Below are positions 1 to 7,570 of a DNA stretch of 64,000 nucleotides, piece after piece. The first letter of the stretch is position 1. Each line of letters opens with the position of its first letter. The stretch is from Marinitoga hydrogenitolerans DSM 16785. Its GTDB lineage: Bacteria > Thermotogota > Thermotogae > Petrotogales > Petrotogaceae. A program made the translations under genes and the position numbers. The stretch lies in contig NZ_FQUI01000006.1 in assembly GCF_900129175.1 (NCBI RefSeq), positions 1 through 64,000 of the forward strand, written 5' to 3'. A model generated the notes under the pieces. It made no database searches and was not told the origin of the DNA. It saw nothing but the letters and a program-made list of their open reading frames with translations.

Positions 1-2
1 CT

Positions 3-296
3 ATACCAGTTATTGACTTAAATAAAAGAAATACTAAATATTATGAATCTTATAATAGATATGTTATGAAATCTTTTAGAATTGCTTTTAAGAATGATTA
101 TAAATTACGTTGGGAGATTGAAAGAGTTAATGGTATTATGGATATGTCTTTTGGTACTGAATATGTTTGGTATGTTAGAAATAGAAATTATTTGACTTTT
201 GCTGGTATTACTGTTGTTTTATTCAATCTTATTGTTCTTTTTAATCTTTTTCATAATTTACCTTTAAAAAAGATTTCTAATTTTTTTGGCCTTTAG
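3..296 (+). CDS. transposase, C-terminal fragment (truncated by window edge)
   Basis: The reading frame is open from base 3, so the gene starts before the window and only about 97 C-terminal residues are seen. The fragment begins IPVIDLNKRN, has a central WEIERVNGIMD...FG segment, and ends in an aromatic/hydrophobic stretch (YLTFAGITVVLFNLIVLFN). The late glutamate in the ERVNG segment followed by a hydrophobic tail is typical of DDE transposases of the IS4/IS5/IS1182 type. Codon use is rich in T at third positions, unlike the A-rich neighbours, which fits a transferred element. The right inverted repeat should lie between 297 and about 328, but without the left end I cannot define it. The family assignment is by pattern only. 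Confidence 0.65.
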   Translation: MPVIDLNKRNTKYYESYNRYVMKSFRIAFKNDYKLRWEIERVNGIMDMSFGTEYVWYVRNRNYLTFAGITVVLFNLIVLFNLFHNLPLKKISNFFGL

Positions 297-328
297 ACTT
301 TTTAGACAGGCTAATATTAGGTGATAAT

Positions 329-2323
329 ATGAAAATATTTAAATTCAGATTGAAAACGATACATATACTTTTTATAATATTTTTATTAATATATTTAATA
401 ACATATCTTTTAAACAATCCATGGATTGAAAATTTCGAATTAAAAACGCTTGATTTAAGATACAGAATTCGCGGAGAAAAGAAAATAAAATCCGATGTCA
501 TTGTTATAGCTATTGATGAAAATTCTTTAATAAATATGGCCACAGAATTTAATGATGAGTGGCCATGGAATAGAGAACATTATGCAAGAATGGTAGCAAA
601 ATTATTTAAATTTGGCATAAAAACTATAGGTTTTGATGTTTCTTTTACGACACCATCAGAAAGCAATATAATGTCTAATGGAAAATCGAAAGATGATGTA
701 TTATTATCTGCAATTTTAAGAAAATACAATAAAGTTGTATTAGGTACTTACTTAACTGTCGAGAAACAAAATTTTAAAGAATACAATGAAATTTTCAGAA
801 AAAAACTTGAAGATAATAGATTCTATCTTAAATATTCTTTCAAGCTAAAAAACCCTGAATATTTACCATTATTTTATCCATTAACCGCATACAAAATAAT
901 TCCACCTATTCCAGAATTTTCTTCATTAGTTCCTGCTTCTACTTACGAAATCGGGCAATTAGATCCAGATGGTGTTGCCAGAAGTTTACCTCTAATTTTC
1001 AAAGAAGAATGGGCTGCTGAAAATGGTTATAGTACGGGGTTATTCCCTCATATGGATCTTTTTTTGTACGCTTTTTATAAAAACTATGATATAAATGACT
1101 TTATATTTGATCCGAAAAATTACATAATTCAAATTAACAATGAAAAAATACAAACAGATAAAAACGGATTTTATTCTTTAAATTTTTATGGAAAAGGAAA
1201 AAATGTTTTTGACACAATATCATTTTATGATTTTGTCTATACAAAAAAATATGATAATTATGATTTTAAAAATAAAGTTGCTATTTTAGGTTATTCTGCT
1301 ACTGCAAAAGGGCTATATGATTTAAGAATTACTCCTTTTTCTAATGACGAACCTGGCGTTTATTTACATGCTACAGCAGTTCAAAATCTTATTAGTAAAG
1401 ATAAAATAACGCGTGTAATTTTCTTTTACAGCATCATTATATTATTTTCTTTACTTTTATTATCTTTAATATTTTCTTCATATAAAAAAATATATGTAAA
1501 ACTTATTTCTTTTTCTATTCCATCTTCATATATATTTATATCTTATATCCTTTTTAAAAATAATATATGGGTCGATACTTTTTACCCTGTTCTTTCAACA
1601 TTGATAATTTCTATTATAGATACTGTTCAATCTGTTTTAAATGAATCGAAAGAAAAAAAGAAAATAAAATCTTTTTTCTTTAAATATGTACCAGATTTCG
1701 TTGCACAAAAGTTATTAGATCAGGGAAAAACAGAACTTGGTGGAGAAAAAAAGAACGTTGTATTGATTATGTCTGATATTGTTGGATTTACAGAAAAATC
1801 TGAAAAATTATCTCCTGAAGATGTTGTAAGATTTCTAAATTATTATTTATCTCAAATGGTTGATATTATAAGAAACAAATACTATGGTACTATAGACAAA
1901 TTTATAGGTGATTTAATTATGGCAATTTTTGGTGCTCCTATTGAATTTGGAGATGAGGTTGATAGAGCTATATCTTGTGCATTGGATATGAGAAAAAAAC
2001 TAAAAGATATAAATATAGAATTAAAAAAAATGGGATTTGATTTTGAAGTTAATGCCGGGATAGGTATGCATTATGGAGAGGTAATTATTGGAAATATTGG
2101 AGCGGATTTTAGAATGGATTATACTTGTATAGGTGATACTGTAAATACCACATCAAGAATTGAACATTTGACCAGAGAGCTAAATCAATGGCTTATAGTA
2201 ACAGAAGAAATTGTAAAACGGTCAAAAAAGTTTAGATTTAAATATATAGGCGATTATAAAGTTAAAGGAAAAGAACTGCCTTTAAAGCTATTTACGATAA
2301 AGGAAGGAGATACTAATGAATAA
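329..2323 (+). CDS. CHASE2 sensor / class III nucleotide cyclase
   Basis: A membrane receptor cyclase of 664 aa. A transmembrane helix lies near residues 10-28. It is followed by an extracytoplasmic CHASE2 domain (start VIVIAIDENSL, with WPWNREHYA and IGFDVSF) to about residue 355, then about three membrane helices (about 360-440) and a cytoplasmic class III cyclase domain from about 475. Catalytic residues are complete: metal aspartates D483 and D528, substrate-selecting K524 and T599, and transition-state N606 and R610. The K/T pair matches adenylate cyclases such as cyanobacterial CyaC, so cAMP is the more likely product, though cGMP cannot be excluded. The SD TAGGTGAT precedes the ATG. 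It is the first gene of a five-gene operon and overlaps the next gene by 8 bases. No promoter is evident between it and the transposase fragment. Confidence 0.9.
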   Translation: MKIFKFRLKTIHILFIIFLLIYLITYLLNNPWIENFELKTLDLRYRIRGEKKIKSDVIVIAIDENSLINMATEFNDEWPWNREHYARMVAKLFKFGIKTIGFDVSFTTPSESNIMSNGKSKDDVLLSAILRKYNKVVLGTYLTVEKQNFKEYNEIFRKKLEDNRFYLKYSFKLKNPEYLPLFYPLTAYKIIPPIPEFSSLVPASTYEIGQLDPDGVARSLPLIFKEEWAAENGYSTGLFPHMDLFLYAFYKNYDINDFIFDPKNYIIQINNEKIQTDKNGFYSLNFYGKGKNVFDTISFYDFVYTKKYDNYDFKNKVAILGYSATAKGLYDLRITPFSNDEPGVYLHATAVQNLISKDKITRVIFFYSIIILFSLLLLSLIFSSYKKIYVKLISFSIPSSYIFISYILFKNNIWVDTFYPVLSTLIISIIDTVQSVLNESKEKKKIKSFFFKYVPDFVAQKLLDQGKTELGGEKKNVVLIMSDIVGFTEKSEKLSPEDVVRFLNYYLSQMVDIIRNKYYGTIDKFIGDLIMAIFGAPIEFGDEVDRAISCALDMRKKLKDINIELKKMGFDFEVNAGIGMHYGEVIIGNIGADFRMDYTCIGDTVNTTSRIEHLTRELNQWLIVTEEIVKRSKKFRFKYIGDYKVKGKELPLKLFTIKEGDTNE

Positions 2324-3497
2324 TCTATACAATTTAATTTTAGAAAATTTATCGATTCTGAAAGAAATGGATGTCGAATATAAAATTTCCATTGATAATG
2401 AATCATTTGATAATATTAAGAAAAATAAAAACGAGAAAATACGGGTTTTATATAAAGGAACACATAATGTTGAAATTTCTTTTTTTGAAAAAACAGATAA
2501 TATTTATTTATTGAGTCTTGATAAAATCATAAAAAAATTTTGTTCTATTAAAAAATTTGATGATCCAAATAAAAAAATTTTTGATTTTCTTTCACAAATA
2601 AAACCTAATATTAATTTTGAAAAAACTATTGAAAATATTAAAAAAACATTGAAAGAAGTATTCAATCTTGATGATGTGGAATTTTATTTTTCCACCAATA
2701 AAAATCTTTTATTCAAAAATATATCTTTTCCTATATATTCTATGAAAAAATTCTCAGATATATCTTGTTTCTTTGATAAAACACACCTTCCTATTTTTTT
2801 AGAAAAAGAAATTTTGGGATATTTTATCTTAACTAAACATAACGGATTTGATTTATATGACTATGCCCTTTTATATGAATTGAATGATTATATAAACAAA
2901 AATATAGAAAATTCTTTCTTAGAAAATAAATTCAATATTATTTTAGATAAATCTTTAAATATTTTAACAAAAATATTAGAAACAAGGGTACCTGGTGCCG
3001 AAAAGCATTGCCAAAACATCTCAAGAAGTGCTGTTAAAATTGGAGAATATCTAAACTTGAACAAAAAAGATATTAAAAATCTCAAATTCGGAAGTATGAT
3101 TTTTGATATAGGGAAAATAGGGATTCCTGAATATGTGTTATTAAAAAAAGAAGACTTAACTTTAGAAGAAAATGAATTAATAAAAAAACACGTTAATTAT
3201 GGTTATAATCTTGTCTCTAAAATCACTACTATATCTGAAGATATTAAAAAAATTGTATTATATCATCATGAAAAATGGAATGGCGAGGGGTATCCCGAAG
3301 GACTTTATGGTGATAACATACCGCTTTTAGCGCAAATTATAGGATTACTTGATACATATTATTCTTTATTGGAAGATAGACCATATAGAAATAAATTACC
3401 CAAAAGGAAAGCTCTTGAATTAATGGAAAGTTATAGCGGAATATTTTTTAATCCTATTTTAGTAAAGGCTTTAAAAGAGGTGATAAACAATGATTGA
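2316..3497 (+). CDS. HD-GYP-type protein with altered HD motif
   Basis: 393 aa and soluble. The N-terminal half (about 1-200) is a poorly conserved, Lys/Phe-rich, possibly GAF-like sensor region. The C-terminal part (about 210-390) is an HD-GYP domain: HHEKWNGEGYP (H317, H318, GYP at 325-327), the later aspartate in LLDTYY, and the early histidine in EKHCQ are all present. The key HD dyad reads F263-D264 (IFDIGKIGIP instead of LHDIGKIGIP), so one metal-ligand histidine is lost. HD-GYP enzymes hydrolyse cyclic di-GMP. With this change the protein may be inactive, may use a different metal arrangement, or may act as a binding/regulatory partner. It starts inside the cyclase gene and ends inside the DUF3307 gene, which implies translational coupling. 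Confidence 0.85.
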   Translation: MNNLYNLILENLSILKEMDVEYKISIDNESFDNIKKNKNEKIRVLYKGTHNVEISFFEKTDNIYLLSLDKIIKKFCSIKKFDDPNKKIFDFLSQIKPNINFEKTIENIKKTLKEVFNLDDVEFYFSTNKNLLFKNISFPIYSMKKFSDISCFFDKTHLPIFLEKEILGYFILTKHNGFDLYDYALLYELNDYINKNIENSFLENKFNIILDKSLNILTKILETRVPGAEKHCQNISRSAVKIGEYLNLNKKDIKNLKFGSMIFDIGKIGIPEYVLLKKEDLTLEENELIKKHVNYGYNLVSKITTISEDIKKIVLYHHEKWNGEGYPEGLYGDNIPLLAQIIGLLDTYYSLLEDRPYRNKLPKRKALELMESYSGIFFNPILVKALKEVINND

Positions 3498-4143
3498 AAA
3501 TATTTTTTTCACTTTTTTACTTTCTCATTTGGTTGGAGATTATGTATTTCAAACATCTTATATTGCAAAATATAAAAATTCAAAAGTCCCTGTTTTACTT
3601 TTGCATATTTTTATAATTTTCATTTCTATGTTTATATTATTATTACCATCATCTTTAAATTTAAAAAATTTATCGATAATACTTTTTCTAACTTTAATAC
3701 ATTTCTCTATTGATTCATTAAAATTTAAAAATAGAGCGAAAAAATCTTTTAATTCTCACACTTATTATATATTAGATCAAGTTATGCATTTTTCTTCACT
3801 AATGCTAGTAAGTTTATTTTATAATCCGCAAAATTTATTTATTAGTTTACAATATACAAAAATCATTTCCATTGCTTTATTTAACGCTTACTTCATTAGT
3901 CTTCTTTTTTATATGATAGATGGTTTTAAAAAGCCATATAAAAGAGATTATCTTGGATACATCTTCAGAATGGCTTTGCCATTTATAAAATATTATAATA
4001 ATATTTTGTTCTTAATATTTTCTTTTATATTTATAATGTTTTCAATACTTTTAATGATAAAAAAAGAAGAAATAAACACACGTTCAGAATTAGGACCTTT
4101 ATCTCTTAGTATAATAATCACGTATTTAACTATATGGAGGTGA
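3490..4143 (+). CDS. DUF3307 integral membrane protein
   Basis: 217 aa with about six predicted membrane helices. It carries the DUF3307 hallmarks: an N-terminal HLVGDYVFQT motif, LLHIF, a second helix ending in HFSIDSLK, and ILDQVMHFSSL. These repeated His/Asp residues at helix ends are characteristic of the family, whose biochemical function is not known to me. It starts 8 bases inside the preceding HD-GYP-type gene and ends just before the FecR-domain gene, so it belongs to the same operon. Its position suggests a membrane component of the signalling unit; this is inference. Confidence 0.8.
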   Translation: MIENIFFTFLLSHLVGDYVFQTSYIAKYKNSKVPVLLLHIFIIFISMFILLLPSSLNLKNLSIILFLTLIHFSIDSLKFKNRAKKSFNSHTYYILDQVMHFSSLMLVSLFYNPQNLFISLQYTKIISIALFNAYFISLLFYMIDGFKKPYKRDYLGYIFRMALPFIKYYNNILFLIFSFIFIMFSILLMIKKEEINTRSELGPLSLSIIITYLTIWR

Positions 4144-4147
4144 AATT

Positions 4148-6232
4148 ATGTTTAAAAAGTGGGGAGTGATTTGTCTATTTTTATTAAGTTCCATTTTATT
4201 TTTTGGAAATCTTACTATTACCATTGAAAATACAACTGTTTATGCTGGTGAAAATATCCCTATCCAAATATCTACAGATCAATCTACTTTGACACATCTT
4301 TATGTTGATGTTACTAGCGGGGGTTTTGACGATCCTCTGATATTATTTGATGGATTTGATTTAATTGATGGAAAAGCTCAAATTATATTTTTAGCCCCTT
4401 TGATTCCCGGAGAATCTGTTATTACATTTTTTAACGAAGACAAAAGTATTGAAAAAAAATTAGTTTTGGATATTATTGAAGAAAGTATTAATTTACCTAA
4501 AACAAAATTAATTATTTTAGAAAAAAAAGGAAATGTATTATATAAAAAACCAAATTCAGACATTTGGGATTCACTTAGTCTTGAAACAATAATACAAGAA
4601 AATTCAGATCTATTGACTTTAAAAGATGGATTTGTCCACTTAAAAGAACCAAATTTAAACATTGAAATTAAAGTTACTTCTGATACTCAATTATATATTA
4701 AAAGACTAAGAGTTTCTGAAAATGGAGATATTGATATTGAATATGAATTAAAAAAAGGAGCAACTATAAATAAAATAAAAGAAATATTAGCTCCTGGCTC
4801 TAAATATTTGGTTGGTTCTGGTTCAGTAGTTGCCGGTGTTAGAGGAACTGAATTCGGATTTGAAAAAATAGGTGATATTGCAAAAATTAGAACATTTGAA
4901 GGTACGGTTTACACAATGGTAAATAATCGAATGTTTCCTGTAACTGCTGGAAATATGTTTAGTTATTCCCCTTCTCAAATTAACCCAACATTACAGAAAT
5001 TAGATAAACTTTTAGAAGAGTATGAAAATGATTTTATTCCAAAAGAAGAACAACCAAAAGAAGAAACCACACAACCTGCTGAAGAACAACCTACTAAAAC
5101 AAAGGCCAATATTGGCAATATTTCTTTTGGTAAACAACAAAAAGGTTTAAATTCATATTTAGTATATTCTTTTGCTCCAAATTTTGATTTTGGACCTTTT
5201 GGAATAGGTATAGGTTTTAATGCTTATCAAGAAGATATCAATAGTCCGTTATATTATGGAATACCAAGTGAAAGCGCTTCACCTTCTGAAAATATTATAA
5301 GCGCCTTATCAATAAATTACCTTAAACTAGATTTTCCAAACTTTTATATTAGATATGGAATAAGTCCATCATATACAAGAGGTTTAGGATTATTTATGAA
5401 TAATTACTATGTACCTTATTCAAGAGTTTTTGATACTGAATTGAGATTCGGAAGTTTAAAATTAGGAGGGCATATACCATATGAAATATATTCTTTAATG
5501 CCTTTTAATTATAATCAATCTTCAAATATTTTCTTTGGATATATTGATACTGATGTGGGGCCATTAAATACTGAAATAACAGCTATAATGAATTTAAACT
5601 CGGAAAAACCAGAAAATGAATTTAATCAAGCATACTTAATTACTTTATATAAAGATATTTTATTCTTCAGACTTGGAATAGAAAGCGATATTGTATTAAC
5701 TAACAGCGGAACAATAGTCTATGGATTGTTAGCTGGTCCAACAATAAACTTTCCTCCATATTTTCAATTTATGTTAGGCTTTAATTATTTATCTGAAGGT
5801 TTTAATATGGAATATTTAAATTCTTATTATGAATATAATGCTGCAAATGGTTTTTATATGGACTTAAATAGCCCTTCATCATTTGGATTAATGGGAAAAT
5901 CTACACTATCTATAGCTCCATATTTAAATGTATTGATTAACTATAACAAATTATTTAGTGAAAACCGAGATAGTTTATTAAATGGCCAAATGACTTTAAA
6001 TATTCCTTCTATTGGCGGAATGCCTCAATTAACTGCTGGATTTACATATATACAATATAAATTTTTAGAAGATCCTTCTGTAACCAATGTTTTTTTGAAT
6101 GACAATACAAACTTACAAGGATTTATATATTATCCTATTTTGGAAAACTCTGGAGTTATATATTCTATAAACTATAATATGAGAGAACAAAAATTTGAAT
6201 ATACTCTGAATTTTGAAACAAAGGAGTTCTAA
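4148..6232 (+). CDS. FecR-domain secreted protein with putative outer-membrane beta-barrel
   Basis: 694 aa. An N-terminal signal peptide (about 1-19) precedes a beta-rich region, and a FecR domain follows at about 205-275 (GSVVAGVRGTEFGFE, then RTFEGTVY and VTAGNMF). A Pro/Glu/Thr-rich linker (about 295-318) leads to about 375 residues of alternating aromatic/Gly strands ending in a Phe-containing tail (LNFETKEF). That pattern is typical of an outer-membrane barrel; no sequence match is claimed. FecR-type domains act in periplasmic signal sensing or peptidoglycan-proximal roles. The SD is GGAGGTGA with ATG at 4148. Gene spacing of 4 and 2 bases to its neighbours places it firmly in the operon with the CHASE2 cyclase and HD-GYP genes. 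Confidence 0.75.
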   Translation: MFKKWGVICLFLLSSILFFGNLTITIENTTVYAGENIPIQISTDQSTLTHLYVDVTSGGFDDPLILFDGFDLIDGKAQIIFLAPLIPGESVITFFNEDKSIEKKLVLDIIEESINLPKTKLIILEKKGNVLYKKPNSDIWDSLSLETIIQENSDLLTLKDGFVHLKEPNLNIEIKVTSDTQLYIKRLRVSENGDIDIEYELKKGATINKIKEILAPGSKYLVGSGSVVAGVRGTEFGFEKIGDIAKIRTFEGTVYTMVNNRMFPVTAGNMFSYSPSQINPTLQKLDKLLEEYENDFIPKEEQPKEETTQPAEEQPTKTKANIGNISFGKQQKGLNSYLVYSFAPNFDFGPFGIGIGFNAYQEDINSPLYYGIPSESASPSENIISALSINYLKLDFPNFYIRYGISPSYTRGLGLFMNNYYVPYSRVFDTELRFGSLKLGGHIPYEIYSLMPFNYNQSSNIFFGYIDTDVGPLNTEITAIMNLNSEKPENEFNQAYLITLYKDILFFRLGIESDIVLTNSGTIVYGLLAGPTINFPPYFQFMLGFNYLSEGFNMEYLNSYYEYNAANGFYMDLNSPSSFGLMGKSTLSIAPYLNVLINYNKLFSENRDSLLNGQMTLNIPSIGGMPQLTAGFTYIQYKFLEDPSVTNVFLNDNTNLQGFIYYPILENSGVIYSINYNMREQKFEYTLNFETKEF

Positions 6233-6234
6233 AA

Positions 6235-7491
6235 ATGTTAGATCTTGCAATACAAAACTTAAACATAAAAGGATTTAAAATCAAAAATATATTATTTGGC
6301 AATGAGGGTACTCACAGTACCCTCATTTATCCTGAAATATATGTTTTCACTGAAGAAAGATTAAATCCTTTAAAATTAATTACTCTAAAAAATGTATTAT
6401 TTAATTTAGATATTGAAAAACTAAAGAATGTTAAATTCAAAAAATCTTCAACATTGGAAATATTAAAATTAATTAGTAGTAATTTCAAACTTGAAACTGT
6501 GTTAAAATTAACAGAAGACGCCTTAAGAGAACTGCTTAATTCTGATGGTGCTTCTATATTATTATATAATGAAGACAAAAATGTATTAAACTTTTATATT
6601 ACTTCTGGTGGTGCCAGTGGAAGTATAGAAACTATCGATATTCCAATAAATGCCTCAATTGCTGGGGAATGTTTTAAAAAAAAGGAAACGTTAATTATAA
6701 ATGATGCTCAAAAAAATCCTTTACATTTTAAACAAACAGATTTAAAAGCTAAATATAAAACAACTAATTTAATTGCAACCCCTTTATTTTTCGAAAATAA
6801 TCCTATTGGTGTTCTGGAAGCTGTCAACAAAAAAGATAATTATTATACAGAAGAAGATAAATATATTATAGAACTTTTTTCTTCTTTAATATCTAACAAA
6901 TTAATGAATTCAAAAATATATAATGATCTAAGCAGTACTGTTAAAGGGTTCATTCTTGCTGTTGCTACTGCTATTGATTTAAGAGATAATTATACGCATA
7001 CTCATTCAAAAAACGTATCTAATTTAGCAATAAAAATAGGAAAAATATTAAAATTTAATGATTCCTTCTTAGAAGAACTTGAAATTGCAGCTCTTTTACA
7101 TGACATTGGAAAAATAGGTATTCCTGATAATATACTTAACAAACCATCAAAATTAACAGAAAAAGAATATAAGATAATACAGTCTCATACAATAATAGGC
7201 GCAAAACTTTTATCGGAAATTGACTTTTTATCTAAAAACATATCTCTAGGAGCTTTAGAACATCATGAAAAACTTGATGGTTCAGGATATCCTTATAACA
7301 AAAAAAATAATGACATTTCACTTTTTGGAAAAATATTAGCTGTAGCTGATATTTATGACGCTTTAACTGCGAAAAGAGTATACAAAGAACCTTGGCCAAA
7401 AGAACAGGTAATAAAAATGCTAAAAAATGATTGTCCAAAAAAATTTGATTGTGTAATAATTGAAGCGCTTGAAAAATGCGTTATTGATTAA
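6235..7491 (+). CDS. GAF domain / HD-GYP cyclic di-GMP phosphodiesterase
   Basis: 418 aa and soluble. The first 85 residues are unassigned, a GAF domain spans about 85-225 (SDGASILLYNED, GECFKKKE, PIGVLEAVNKK), and the HD-GYP domain spans about 230-415. The motif set is intact: H289-D290 in LLHDIGKIGIP, H343-H344, and GYP at 351-353 in EKLDGSGYP, followed by the conserved aspartate in AVADIYDAL. It is therefore expected to hydrolyse c-di-GMP to pGpG/GMP in the cytoplasm, with the GAF domain sensing a small ligand. The SD AAGGAG sits 8 bases before ATG. It is the last gene of the operon and is followed by a strong terminator. Codons 23-31 encode a perfect 11-bp hairpin (separate entry). Confidence 0.9.
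   Translation: MLDLAIQNLNIKGFKIKNILFGNEGTHSTLIYPEIYVFTEERLNPLKLITLKNVLFNLDIEKLKNVKFKKSSTLEILKLISSNFKLETVLKLTEDALRELLNSDGASILLYNEDKNVLNFYITSGGASGSIETIDIPINASIAGECFKKKETLIINDAQKNPLHFKQTDLKAKYKTTNLIATPLFFENNPIGVLEAVNKKDNYYTEEDKYIIELFSSLISNKLMNSKIYNDLSSTVKGFILAVATAIDLRDNYTHTHSKNVSNLAIKIGKILKFNDSFLEELEIAALLHDIGKIGIPDNILNKPSKLTEKEYKIIQSHTIIGAKLLSEIDFLSKNISLGALEHHEKLDGSGYPYNKKNNDISLFGKILAVADIYDALTAKRVYKEPWPKEQVIKMLKNDCPKKFDCVIIEALEKCVID
6301..6327. repeat. perfect 11-bp inverted repeat inside coding sequence
   Basis: AATGAGGGTAC, a 5-base loop TCACA, then GTACCCTCATT: a perfect 11-bp stem lying 66 bases into the GAF/HD-GYP gene and encoding NEGTHSTLI. It resembles the stems of the local terminators, but no U-tract follows (TATCCTG). 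It could be a pause or attenuation structure between the FecR gene and the phosphodiesterase. Confidence 0.7.
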
Positions 7492-7522
7492 AAAAGGGGT
7501 ATTTCCCCCTTTTTATTTTTTT
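7490..7522 (+). terminator. Rho-independent terminator of the signalling operon
   Basis: The stem AAAAAGGGG pairs with CCCCTTTTT around a short TATTTC-type loop, followed by a T-rich run. It lies directly on the stop codon of the GAF/HD-GYP gene and separates the signalling operon from dnaX. Confidence 0.85.
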
Positions 7523-7529
7523 GATAATA

Positions 7530-7538
7530 TGATATAAT
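7530..7538 (+). promoter_or_regulatory. extended -10 promoter for dnaX operon
   Basis: TGATATAAT forms an extended -10 element (TGN plus TATAAT) 33 bases before the dnaX start and just after the upstream terminator. No good -35 is visible because that position falls in the terminator T-run. Confidence 0.6.
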
Positions 7539-7570
7539 TTATATTGATTATTTCACAGGAGGAGAATGTA

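Noticed and set aside
192-215. TTGACT within the transposase tail as an outward -35
   Set aside because: The following TATTAC is only 8 bases away and no better -10 is placed at 16-18 bases.
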